From contig CAZQCG010000001.1 of the NCBI GenBank assembly GCA_964592425.1, forward strand, positions 62,001 through 126,000: a stretch of 64,000 bases of DNA, given 5' to 3'. The notes below the pieces were generated by a model. The model worked only from the letters and a program-made list of their open reading frames with translations. It searched no databases and was not told the origin of the DNA. Shown here piece by piece: positions 34,601-42,271 of the stretch. The position numbers were made by a program, and so were the translations under genes. The DNA is from Viridilinea sp964592425 (lineage in GTDB: Bacteria; Chloroflexota; Chloroflexia; Chloroflexales; Chloroflexaceae). How positions within the stretch are numbered: position 1 is the stretch's first letter; every line of letters starts with the position of its first letter.

Positions 34601-35544
34601 CCCTGAGTGACCTGGGCCGTCCACGGGTGGACGTGGTGGTGACGGTGAGCGGCATCTTCCGCGACCTGCTCGGCCACCAGATGCGCCTGATCGACAAGGC
34701 TGCCCGCCTGGCGGCCACCGCTGATGAGCCGCTCGATGCTAACGCCGTGCGCCGGCATGCGCTAGCGGCGGCGGGCGAGTTGGGAGTCAGCGTGGAAGAG
34801 GCGGCCACCCGGGTCTTCGCCAACGCCCCGGGCAGCTACGGGGCTCACCTCAACCATATGGTTGAGAGCGGTGCCTGGGAGGATGATGGCCAGCTTGCCG
34901 ACACCTACCTCAGCCGCAAGGGCTTTACCCTGGGCAGCGGTGGTGAGTGGCGTGACTCGCGCCCGTTGCTCGAACGAGCGCTCGCGACGGTGCAGGTCAG
35001 CTTCCAGAATATCGACAGCTTCGAGGTCGGCATCTCCGATATCGACAACTACTACGAGAGCCTGGGCGGCGTCACCAAGAGCGTTGAGCGCCTGCGTGGC
35101 CAACGCCCCGCCGTTCTCGTCTCCGACGCCGTCAGCACCGGTGCAAACCGGGTTGGCTCATTGAACCAGATGGTGCGTCTCGAGACGCGCTCCAAGTTGC
35201 TCAACCCCAAATGGTACGAGGCTATGCTAGCCCACGGTTACGAGGGGGCTCGTGAGATCGAGGCCCGGGTCAACAATACCTACGGCTGGAGCGCCACCAC
35301 CGACGCGGTGGAGGGCTGGGTCTACCAGGGGGTTGCCGAGACCTTCGCCCTTGACGCCGAGATGCGTGAGCGCTTGGCGCGCCTCAATCCGCATGCCGCC
35401 GCCGGTGTTGTGCGCCGCCTGCTCGAGGCCAATGGGCGGGGTTTCTGGGAGGCCGACGAGGCGACCCTCGACCGGCTGCGGACAATCTATGAGGATCTGG
35501 AAGATCGGCTCGAAGGGATTGGCGTGGGCCAGGCCGGTTCGTAG
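31669..35544 (+). CDS. bchH: Magnesium chelatase subunit H
   Basis: A 1291-residue BchH/CobN-family protein, the porphyrin-binding catalytic subunit that inserts Mg2+ into protoporphyrin IX with BchI and BchD (neither in the window). HVGTHGALEFMPGKQ and the C-terminal RLETRSKLLNPKWYEAML and VNNTYGWSATTDAVEGWVY are family signatures. ATG at 31669 is preferred, giving MRIIFLTIDGNH; the frame is open back to 31582 but that stretch includes the GTAGT-N11-ACTAC element. AGGAG lies 13 bases upstream, unusually far. Green filamentous phototrophs carry several BchH paralogues (BchH/S/T); which one this is cannot be settled here. Confidence 0.93.
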   Translation: MRIIFLTIDGNHAAALQTAAARIRSEHSLALTVACYDAATLRDESGWRRLERDFQDADLVFGARLFGEEYVRPLERLLSAARCPVLVITSNPALIRQTRIGKFSLAAKEEEERGGGMLRQWAKKFRPQGGAGEARRQLAVLRNISKVLKLIPGKARDLYTYIVAHQYWTNSSPENLYRLVCLLVEAYVPGYKGRLPVLDPVAYPEQALFHPDAPAPFESLAEYEKWRTARSKSTRGSRTQQRGSVGILALRTVALSGNTAHLAALVRAIEARGLEARMAYASGLDMRPAIQAFFTRKESGRKSKDANQNGVASVDLLINASGFALVGGPAESRPADSRAALGELDVGYFAPVPLAFQRVEDWRKDWSGLAPVQAALSVAIPELEGAAEPLVFGGPTAAGDGFVPAQETIELIADRVARRVDLRRTSNQAKKIALVLFSFPPNLGNIGTAAYLDVFRSLHTLLVALKADGYQVEVPADAEALRQLIVGGNALIHGADANVAATFPVDDYRRLFPAFSEIEPCWGRAPGELLNDGRRMYILGRQFGNVFIGVQPPFGYERDPMRMLMARDAAPNHAFAAFYTWLRYSFGAQAVVHVGTHGALEFMPGKQVGLGADDWPSRLIGDLPNFYLYSVNNPSEAAIAKRRSAATLVSYLVPPLQQAGLYKGLRQLKDSIDSYRQRPEANLLELIREQAGRLGLGADEQTRNADDETYLARLAHELLQVEERMIPAGLHVFGQPPAAAELVDLLTLTATFHQIPLRGGATASLPALVAQGLGFEYLALRERLADDLEAQVHWQRIEQICKEAISRFVAAAQPGQHAAHHGHPFADAERYLRETAGVQPASLAPLWSFLGELLAGLCTDNELQGLLHGLRGGFVTPSPSNDIVRDPSVVPTGRNVYSLDPARAPSAMAVERATRLTDELLSRAAAENGSVPESVAVVLWGSDNLKSDCEGVAQVLALMGVRPVPDELGNISDVALIPLSDLGRPRVDVVVTVSGIFRDLLGHQMRLIDKAARLAATADEPLDANAVRRHALAAAGELGVSVEEAATRVFANAPGSYGAHLNHMVESGAWEDDGQLADTYLSRKGFTLGSGGEWRDSRPLLERALATVQVSFQNIDSFEVGISDIDNYYESLGGVTKSVERLRGQRPAVLVSDAVSTGANRVGSLNQMVRLETRSKLLNPKWYEAMLAHGYEGAREIEARVNNTYGWSATTDAVEGWVYQGVAETFALDAEMRERLARLNPHAAAGVVRRLLEANGRGFWEADEATLDRLRTIYEDLEDRLEGIGVGQAGS

Positions 35545-35615
35545 CCGTGCATCCGTCGAGGGTTGGCTCATCTTCAGCGTATGTGCAGTCACCCCGGTAT
35601 GGCAGGAGAGAAGCG

Positions 35616-36974
35616 ATGGATCGTGTACGTGTGACGCCTGAGCAGATTGACCGCTACAACAAGCCGGGCCCTCGCTATACCAGTTACCCCACGGTTCCGA
35701 TCTGGAGCCATGACTTTGCTGAGGCCGACTACCGCGAGGCTCTGGCGGCCGTCGCCGCCCGGCCCGATGATACGCTCTCGGTCTATGTCCATCTGCCCTT
35801 CTGCTCAGCGCGCTGTGCCTACTGTGGCTGCAATGCAACCGTCACGCGCCACAGCCATGTAATCGATCACTACCTGGATCGGGTTGAGCGCGAGTTGTCC
35901 ATCGTTGCACCGCTGCTTGGCGGACGGCGACGAGTGGTGCAGATGCATTGGGGTGGCGGTACGCCCAACTTCCTCAGCGAGGCCCAGTCGCGGCGCGTGA
36001 TGGCCCTGCTCACGGCAGCCTTCGACATCGACTTTAACGGCGAGATCTCGCTGGAGATGGATCCGCGGACGGCCCATATCGAGCAGGCTGCCTTCTACCG
36101 CGAGCTTGGCTTCAACCGGGTCAGCCTGGGGGTGCAGGATATTGACCCACAGGTGCAGGTAGCGATTGGGCGCATCCAGCCCTTCACCCAGACCGAGGCA
36201 CTCTTTATGGCCTGCCGCGAGCAGGGCTTTAGCAGCATGAACCTCGATCTGGTCTATGGCCTGCCCTACCAGAGCGCCGAGGTCTTTGGGCGCACCCTGG
36301 ACGCGATCATCGGCCTGCGCCCCGACCGCCTGGCCTGCTTCAGCTATGCCCACCTGCCGGCGGCGCGCACCAACCAGAAGCAGGTTGACGCAGCCGGTTT
36401 GCCGACACCCTACGCCAAGTTTGGGCTCTTCCAACAGAGTGTTGAGCGCCTGACTGAGGCTGGCTACGACTGGATCGGCCTAGATCACTTCGCCCTCTCC
36501 ACCGATGAGATGGCCCAGGCTGTGCGTGAGCGCCGCCTGCACCGCAACTTTATGGGCTATACCATGCGTCCGGCACCGCATATGGTTGCCCTGGGGGTCA
36601 GTTCAATCGGTGACCTGGGCGGCTGTTATGTGCAAAACGACGCCGGGCTAGGGCGCTATCAGAAGAGCCTCGACGCCGGACGATTGCCGGTCATTCGTGG
36701 TATGCGCCTGAGCGCCGATGACCAGATGCGGCGGGTAGCAATTATGCACCTGATGTGCAACCTTGAACTACCCCTCGCAATGGTGATCGATGAGGCGATG
36801 GCCCAGTCCTACGCCAATGTCGCCGCCTATGCCGCCGAGGGCCTGGTTGAAGTTGAATCTGATCGCCTGGTCGTCACCGACCTGGGCCGTTACTTCATCC
36901 GCAACCTCTGTATGGAACTGGACGCCCATCTCGATCAGACTGCGGGTCGCCCGATCTTCTCGAAGACCGTTTGA
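35616..36974 (+). CDS. hemN: Oxygen-independent coproporphyrinogen III oxidase
   Basis: A 452-residue radical SAM enzyme that decarboxylates coproporphyrinogen III to protoporphyrinogen IX without oxygen. Cys63, Cys67, Cys70 and Cys72 (CSARCAYCGC) give the CX3CX2CXC pattern of genuine HemN, unlike hemW. The N-terminus YNKPGPRYTSYPTVP and HWGGGTPNFLS are also HemN-type, and GYTMRPAPHMVALGVSSIG is present near the substrate site. ATG at 35616 has GGAGAG upstream. It lies 71 bases after bchH and ends seven bases before the ABC substrate-binding protein gene. Confidence 0.95.
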   Translation: MDRVRVTPEQIDRYNKPGPRYTSYPTVPIWSHDFAEADYREALAAVAARPDDTLSVYVHLPFCSARCAYCGCNATVTRHSHVIDHYLDRVERELSIVAPLLGGRRRVVQMHWGGGTPNFLSEAQSRRVMALLTAAFDIDFNGEISLEMDPRTAHIEQAAFYRELGFNRVSLGVQDIDPQVQVAIGRIQPFTQTEALFMACREQGFSSMNLDLVYGLPYQSAEVFGRTLDAIIGLRPDRLACFSYAHLPAARTNQKQVDAAGLPTPYAKFGLFQQSVERLTEAGYDWIGLDHFALSTDEMAQAVRERRLHRNFMGYTMRPAPHMVALGVSSIGDLGGCYVQNDAGLGRYQKSLDAGRLPVIRGMRLSADDQMRRVAIMHLMCNLELPLAMVIDEAMAQSYANVAAYAAEGLVEVESDRLVVTDLGRYFIRNLCMELDAHLDQTAGRPIFSKTV

Positions 36975-36981
36975 GGATGCT

Positions 36982-38685
36982 ATGAGCTTGTACCGTCTGC
37001 TTGCTGCCCTCACCATGGCCCTGTTGCTCACCGCCTGTGGCGCTACACCGACGGCCCCCGTACCGGCGACCTCCATACCGGCAACCGCTGCTCCAGCCGC
37101 CGAAGCAACCGCCGTGCCCGCAACGGCTGAGCCTAGCGCTGTTCCGGCAACGCCTGAGCCTGAGTCCACGGCCACGCCTGCCGCCCCTGCCGCAGGTGGC
37201 AGTCTCACCCGCGCCCTGACCACCGAGCCGACCGGGCTTGATCCGGCGGGTGCCCAGGGTTCGGGGCAGAATGTGGTGCTACCCTACCTTTTCGATACAC
37301 TGGTGGCGCAGGATGCTCAGAATGTCATCCAGCCCCTGCTGGCCGAAAGCTGGGTCATCGCCGACGATGCCAAGAGCATTGACTTTACCCTGCGTGAGGG
37401 GATCACGTTCCATGATGGGACGCCCCTTGATGCAGCAGCGGTCGTGGCCAGCTTCGAGCGCCTGCGCGACCCGGCCAACGAGTCGCCGATGGCCGCCAGT
37501 CTCAAGACCGTGACAACCATTGAAGCGCTTGATGAGCGCACGGTGCGCTTTAGCTTCGCGCAGCCTTCAGCCCTCTTCTTCAGCACGATCACCTCACCTT
37601 ATGCCAGCATTGTCAGCCCCACTGCTGTTGAGCGTCTGGGTGAGCAGTTTGCCCAGCAGCCCGTTGGCAGCGGCCCCTTCAAGTTGAAAGAGTGGCAGCC
37701 CGGTGTCGCCCTCACCCTTGAGCCCAACCCTGACTATGCCTGGGCCCCCCCGATGGTCAGCAACCCTGGCGCACCCTATCTCGACGAAGTCGTCTTTAAG
37801 GTTGTTCCTGATGCAGCGACCCAGTTGACCGCGCTGCTGGCTGGTGAAGTCGATGTCATCTTCCTCAACCAGCCCGACCAAGTCACGCGCCTGCGCGAGG
37901 ACAATACGGTCAAGTTGCAGCCGGTAAGCCTGAACAGCCTGGTCTATATGGGCTTCAATACGGCCAAGGCACCCTTTGATCAACTGGCAGTACGCCAGGC
38001 CATCGCCCATGCCATTGACAAGGCGGCGATTGTCGAAGCAGCAGTGGGTGGTGAGGGCACTCCGGCCTTTGCGCCGATGGCCACGACCCTGCCTGGTTTT
38101 GACCCCGCCCTGCAGTCGGCTGAGTTGGGCTATGACCCCGAACAGAGTGCGGTTCTCCTGGCCGAAGCTGGCCTGACCCAGGGCGATGATGGTGTCTGGA
38201 GCTACGAGGGCGAGCCGCTCAACTTGACCCTGCTGACCTACACTCGTGCGCCGAACCAGGATGTTGCGACGGTCATCCAGGCCCAATTGAAAGCGATCGG
38301 CGTGCCGGTAACCATCCAGCAGCTTGATGCCCCTGCAGCGGGTAAGGCTGCGGTGGCTGGCGAGTACGACCTGCTGCTCTGGCGCTATGACTGGAACGAC
38401 CCCGATGTGCTGGCGGTGAACCTCAGTTCGCCCCGTATCGGCAGCACCAACCGGGTCTTCTACAACAACCCTGAGGTAGACACGTTGCTCGCCGAGGCTG
38501 CCGCTGAGTTAGACACGGCGAAGCGGGCCGAACTCTATGTCGAGGCCCAGAAGCTGATCATGGCCGATGCACCCTGGCAACCGCTCTATACCCCGGTAGA
38601 TATGCTGGCGCTCACCTCGCGCCTGGACGGTGCGGTGATCAGCGGGATGGGCCGTGTGTTGCTGAATGACGTGACCGTGCGCTGA
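36982..38685 (+). CDS. ABC transporter substrate-binding lipoprotein (oligopeptide/dipeptide type)
   Basis: A 567-residue extracytoplasmic binding protein of family 5 (OppA/DppA/NikA fold). The signal ends in LLLTAC (lipobox), followed by a Pro/Ala/Thr-rich linker to about residue 70. The domain then shows LTRALTTEPTGLDPAGAQG, FTLREGITFHDGTPLDAAAVVASFERL and VRQAIAHAIDKAAIVEAA. ATG at 36982 is chosen for the signal; the open frame extends upstream inside hemN. It begins seven bases after hemN, so it is firmly inside the tetrapyrrole operon, ahead of two permease genes. Ligand may be a peptide, haem, an amino-laevulinate-like compound or metal chelate; sequence does not decide. Confidence 0.9.
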   Translation: MSLYRLLAALTMALLLTACGATPTAPVPATSIPATAAPAAEATAVPATAEPSAVPATPEPESTATPAAPAAGGSLTRALTTEPTGLDPAGAQGSGQNVVLPYLFDTLVAQDAQNVIQPLLAESWVIADDAKSIDFTLREGITFHDGTPLDAAAVVASFERLRDPANESPMAASLKTVTTIEALDERTVRFSFAQPSALFFSTITSPYASIVSPTAVERLGEQFAQQPVGSGPFKLKEWQPGVALTLEPNPDYAWAPPMVSNPGAPYLDEVVFKVVPDAATQLTALLAGEVDVIFLNQPDQVTRLREDNTVKLQPVSLNSLVYMGFNTAKAPFDQLAVRQAIAHAIDKAAIVEAAVGGEGTPAFAPMATTLPGFDPALQSAELGYDPEQSAVLLAEAGLTQGDDGVWSYEGEPLNLTLLTYTRAPNQDVATVIQAQLKAIGVPVTIQQLDAPAAGKAAVAGEYDLLLWRYDWNDPDVLAVNLSSPRIGSTNRVFYNNPEVDTLLAEAAAELDTAKRAELYVEAQKLIMADAPWQPLYTPVDMLALTSRLDGAVISGMGRVLLNDVTVR

Positions 38686-38706
38686 ACGAGTTGGTGCTGC
38701 AGAAAA

Positions 38707-38736
38707 CCTGGGAGGGGCGAAACAAACCCTCTCAGG
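38707..38736 (+). terminator. Intercistronic hairpin between binding protein and permeases
   Basis: Ten-base arms CCTGGGAGGG and CCCTCTCAGG pair fully if one G:U is allowed, with a ten-base loop. Position after the binding-protein gene fits a partial terminator or mRNA-stabilising hairpin giving more binding protein than permease. Confidence 0.6.
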
Positions 38737-38761
38737 CTCTACCTCACTAAGGGGATAGCTC

Positions 38762-39688
38762 ATGCTGCGCTTTCTGGCCCACAGATTGCTCGGCGCGCTC
38801 ATGGTGCTGCTGGCGGTCAGCGCCTTTACCTTTGCTCTGCTTGAACTGGCACCCGGTGATGCCGCCGATACGCTGATCGGCGAGACGGCAACGAGCGAGC
38901 AATTGGACACCCTACGGGCCAGGCTTGGACTTGATGCGCCGCTGCCGCTGCGCTATGCTCGTTTCCTGGCCGGGGCTTTGCAGGGAGATCTGGGGGTGTC
39001 GGTTATTTCGGGGCGTCCGGTGGCGGGCATGTTGGTCGAACGCTTCAGCTACACGCTCTTGCTGGCCGTGGCGGCGATGGTGCTGGCGGTGGGTCTGGGA
39101 GGGCTGGCAGGCATGGCTGCCGCAGCCCGTCCGCATGGCTTTTTTGATCTGCTGGTGATGGCTCTGATCACACTTGGCCAGGCCATCCCCACCTTCTGGT
39201 TAGCGCTCATGTTGATCCTCGTCTTTGGTCTGACCCTGGGCTGGCTGCCGATCGTCGGTGCAGGTACCCCGCGCCACCTGGTCTTGCCAGCCGTGGCCCT
39301 GGCGCTACCGGTAGCCGCCGTGGTGGCGCGTCTGATGCGCTCTAGCCTGCTCGATGTCAAAGGCGCTGACTATGTGCGTACGGCCCATGCCAAGGGCCTG
39401 GGGGTGGCGCGAGTCTGGCAACGCCACCTGCTGCCGAACAGCCTGGTGCCGGTACTGACGATGATCGGGCTCTCGCTGGGCCATATGCTCGGGGGAGCCT
39501 TTGTGGTCGAGACCCTTTTCGGCTGGCCTGGCCTGGGCCGCCTGCTGGTTCAGGCAATCTTTGATCGTGATCTGCCGGTGGTGCTGGGGGCGGTCTTGTT
39601 GATTGCGGTGATTGTTCAGTTGTTGAACCTGACCGTAGATCTTGTGCATGCCTGGCTCGATCCACGGGTCGGCTACGCAGCAGTCTGA
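38762..39688 (+). CDS. ABC transporter permease, DppB type
   Basis: A 308-residue inner-membrane permease with about six helices, of the oligopeptide/nickel transporter (BPD_transp_1) class. It begins LRFLAHRLLGALMVLLAVSAF and has the periplasmic loop RARLGLDAPLPLRYARFL; the coupling motif region ARTAHAKGLGVARVW-like (here VRTAHAKGLGVARVWQRH) is intact, so it should engage an ATPase. No ATPase gene follows. Paired with the next gene as heterodimeric pore. Confidence 0.9.
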   Translation: MLRFLAHRLLGALMVLLAVSAFTFALLELAPGDAADTLIGETATSEQLDTLRARLGLDAPLPLRYARFLAGALQGDLGVSVISGRPVAGMLVERFSYTLLLAVAAMVLAVGLGGLAGMAAAARPHGFFDLLVMALITLGQAIPTFWLALMLILVFGLTLGWLPIVGAGTPRHLVLPAVALALPVAAVVARLMRSSLLDVKGADYVRTAHAKGLGVARVWQRHLLPNSLVPVLTMIGLSLGHMLGGAFVVETLFGWPGLGRLLVQAIFDRDLPVVLGAVLLIAVIVQLLNLTVDLVHAWLDPRVGYAAV

Positions 39689-39728
39689 GGGTGACGGTTG
39701 GTGACGGGCAACTTCCTGGAGGCGATTC

Positions 39729-40742
39729 ATGGCGGTGCGCGCTGAGGCAGGGCTGCGAGGCGGGGTCGGGGCCTACGGGCATTCGGCACGGCTCAGGCAA
39801 GCACGTCGTGCAACCCGTAGGGCCATAGCCTGGGCACTGGCACGGCTGAATCTGCTGGTGGGCGGCTTGCTCGTGGGCGGCTTGCTCGTGGCGGCCCTGG
39901 GTGCGCCTCTGCTGGCCCCCGCTGACCCTGATGCCATCGCCCCGGCATTGCGCCTGCGCCCACCCAGCTTTGTGCATCCCTTCGGTACTGATGCCCTTGG
40001 GCGTGATCTCTTCAGCCGGGTGCTCTATGGTGCGCGCACGGCCCTGCAGATGGCCGTACCCGCAGTGTTGTTGGCGGCCCTGCCAGGGATCAGCCTGGGC
40101 CTGCTGGCTGGCTACCATGGACGCCTCTTCGATCAACTTCTCTCGCGGCTGATGGATGCCTGGCTGGCTTTTCCCGGCCTGCTGCTGGCCATCGTGTTAG
40201 TTGCCCGGCTTGGCCCCTCACTCACCACGACTGTGATCGCGCTGGGGATCGTCGGCATCCCTGGTTATTATCGGCTCGCCCGTAACGGCACCCTCTCGGC
40301 CCGCCAGGCGCTTTATGTCGAGGCGGCGCGGGCCCTGGGCTTTGGCCATAGCCGGATCATCCTCCGCCACATCCTGCCCAACCTGGCCTCACCGCTCATC
40401 GTTCTGGTTACGCTGCGCCTGGGCACGGTGCTACTAGCCGGTGGAGCGCTCAGTTTCATCGGCCTGGGGGCTCAGCCGCCTACCTCAGAGTGGGGGGCCC
40501 TGCTGGCAGCCGGGCGTGACAAGATGGATCGGGCCTGGTGGTTGGCCCTCTTTCCCGGTCTGGCGATCACCGCCAGTGTGATGGGTTTTAATCTGCTGGG
40601 TGATGGCTTGCGTGACTGGCTCAACCCTGAACTGGCCGCCCGCCACCATGCCAGCGATGAGGAGCGTGACCAGGCGGAACTGGGCCTGGATCATCCGCGC
40701 AGCAGGGACGGCGCACCTGGCCAGAGTGAAGTCACGGCCTGA
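39729..40742 (+). CDS. ABC transporter permease, DppC type
   Basis: A 337-residue permease, the second half of the pore. After a charged N-terminus (about 45 residues) come six helices; HPFGTDALGRDLFSRVLYGART is the DppC/OppC hallmark, and VEAARALGFGHSRIILRHILPN carries the EAA coupling loop. The C-terminal tail of about 35 residues is highly charged. It is the last transporter gene here; the ATP-binding subunits DppD/DppF must come from elsewhere. HemY follows after 41 bases. Confidence 0.9.
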   Translation: MAVRAEAGLRGGVGAYGHSARLRQARRATRRAIAWALARLNLLVGGLLVGGLLVAALGAPLLAPADPDAIAPALRLRPPSFVHPFGTDALGRDLFSRVLYGARTALQMAVPAVLLAALPGISLGLLAGYHGRLFDQLLSRLMDAWLAFPGLLLAIVLVARLGPSLTTTVIALGIVGIPGYYRLARNGTLSARQALYVEAARALGFGHSRIILRHILPNLASPLIVLVTLRLGTVLLAGGALSFIGLGAQPPTSEWGALLAAGRDKMDRAWWLALFPGLAITASVMGFNLLGDGLRDWLNPELAARHHASDEERDQAELGLDHPRSRDGAPGQSEVTA

Positions 40743-40783
40743 GCATAAGCTGTCGGTATCCGGTTTTTTCGGCGGAGTAGAGC

Positions 40784-42196
40784 ATGACTAGCTATGACGT
40801 GGTAATCATCGGTGGCGGGATCAGTGGTCTGAGTACCGCCTACACGCTCTATAAGCGCGGACTTGAGGTGCTGGTGGTCGAGGTTGCGCCTCAGGTGGGT
40901 GGCTCGATGCAAAGCCTGACCACCAGCGAGGGCTATGTGCTTGACTGTGGCCCCAATACCCTGGCGACCCGTGACCCGCGGCTCTGGGCCGACCTGCACG
41001 ACCTGGGTCTGGGGCCAGCCCTGGTGGTTGCCGGGCGAACCGGCAAACGGCGCTACTTCCTGGTTGACGGCAAGCCGCTCGAGATCCCCTCTTCGCCGGT
41101 GGGCCTGGCTCGTACCCCGCTAATCTCTACTGCTGGCAAGCTGCGCATGTTGCGTGAACCCTTCGTGCCTGGCGGGACGGCGGCTGATGAGAGTATTGAG
41201 GCCTTCTTCGCCCGGCGGATTGGCCCTGAAGCAATGGCGCGCCTGGTAGACCCCTTTGTCTCTGGGGTCTACTCGGGCGACCCCAGTGCGATGTCGATCA
41301 AGGCAACCTTCCCTTCACTCTGGGAGGCTGAGCAGCGCGGCGGCAGCATCGTCAAGGGTATGCTGCGCAAAGATAAAACGGCGGCTAAGCCGGTCGTCAA
41401 AGGCCCGAAGATGCGCAGCATCACCTTCAGCTTTGATCATGGCATCGCCACCTGGCCGCAGGCTATCGCCCATGTCCTTGGCCCGCAACGGGTCTGGTGT
41501 GAGGCGAGGGCCAGTGATCTCTTCCACGAGGGGGGCATCTGGCGTCTGGTGGTTGAGCGCAAGGGTGGCCTCAACGAGACCATCGAGACACGGGCGGTGG
41601 TGCTGGCGACGCCGGCCTATGCCGCTGCGGACCTGGTGGCTGATCTTGACGGGGCAGCGGCCCTGGCCCTGCGGGGCATTCCCTATTCGGCGATGGCGGT
41701 GGTACACCTGGGCTATCGTCGCAGCCAGGTACCCCACCCGCTTAACGGGTTCGGGGTACTGGCACCTTCCGGCGAGCGGCGTAACTTCCTCGGCATCCTC
41801 TGGGCCTCCAGCCTCTTCCCGCCCTTCGCGCCCCCTGAGCGGGTGTTGACGATCACCATGATGGGTGGATCAATCAACCCGATACATCCCGATCAGAGCG
41901 ACGACGAACTGATCGCTTCAGCCCTGCGTGACAACGAGGCGGTGCTTGGCGCAAGTGGTAAGCCGGAGCTTGTGTATATCTCACGCTGGCCACGGGCCAT
42001 CCCCCAGTACAACTTTGGCCATGATGAGCGCATCGCCACCCTGGAGCGCCTCGAACGGGCACGCCCCGGCCTGCACTTCGTCGGTAGCTACCGCGGTGGC
42101 GTGGGGGTGCCCAAGTGCTGGAAGAATAGCGTCGGGTTGGCCGACGCCATCGCCGACAGCCTGGCCGGTCGGCCTGAGCGGGTGACCACCGGCTAA
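40784..42196 (+). CDS. hemY: Protoporphyrinogen/coproporphyrinogen oxidase, HemY type
   Basis: A 470-residue FAD-dependent oxidase. The dinucleotide fold is VVIIGGGISGLSTAYTLYKRG, followed by EVAPQVGGSMQSL; DPFVSGVYSGDPSAMSIKATFP and the C-terminal GVGVPKCWKNSVGLADAIADSL are typical of HemY/PPOX. It oxidises protoporphyrinogen IX to protoporphyrin IX. In the usual mechanism this type uses O2, which contrasts with the anaerobic HemN four genes upstream. Coproporphyrinogen oxidation (CgoX) is the alternative, but no coproporphyrin-route genes are seen. Confidence 0.92.
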   Translation: MTSYDVVIIGGGISGLSTAYTLYKRGLEVLVVEVAPQVGGSMQSLTTSEGYVLDCGPNTLATRDPRLWADLHDLGLGPALVVAGRTGKRRYFLVDGKPLEIPSSPVGLARTPLISTAGKLRMLREPFVPGGTAADESIEAFFARRIGPEAMARLVDPFVSGVYSGDPSAMSIKATFPSLWEAEQRGGSIVKGMLRKDKTAAKPVVKGPKMRSITFSFDHGIATWPQAIAHVLGPQRVWCEARASDLFHEGGIWRLVVERKGGLNETIETRAVVLATPAYAAADLVADLDGAAALALRGIPYSAMAVVHLGYRRSQVPHPLNGFGVLAPSGERRNFLGILWASSLFPPFAPPERVLTITMMGGSINPIHPDQSDDELIASALRDNEAVLGASGKPELVYISRWPRAIPQYNFGHDERIATLERLERARPGLHFVGSYRGGVGVPKCWKNSVGLADAIADSLAGRPERVTTG

Positions 42197-42209
42197 AGGT
42201 AGAGAGGGC

Positions 42210-42235
42210 GCGGGGCGGTAGTTGCACCGCTCCGC
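42210..42235 (+). repeat. Intercistronic hairpin between hemY and the PucC-like gene
   Basis: Ten-base arms GCGGGGCGGT and ACCGCTCCGC pair completely with one G:U, six-base loop. It contains the weak GTAGT-N11-GCTAA match noted for the motif. Confidence 0.5.
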
Positions 42236-42271
42236 TAAGGACGATCTTGTAGTACGAAGTCTGGAGGACGC

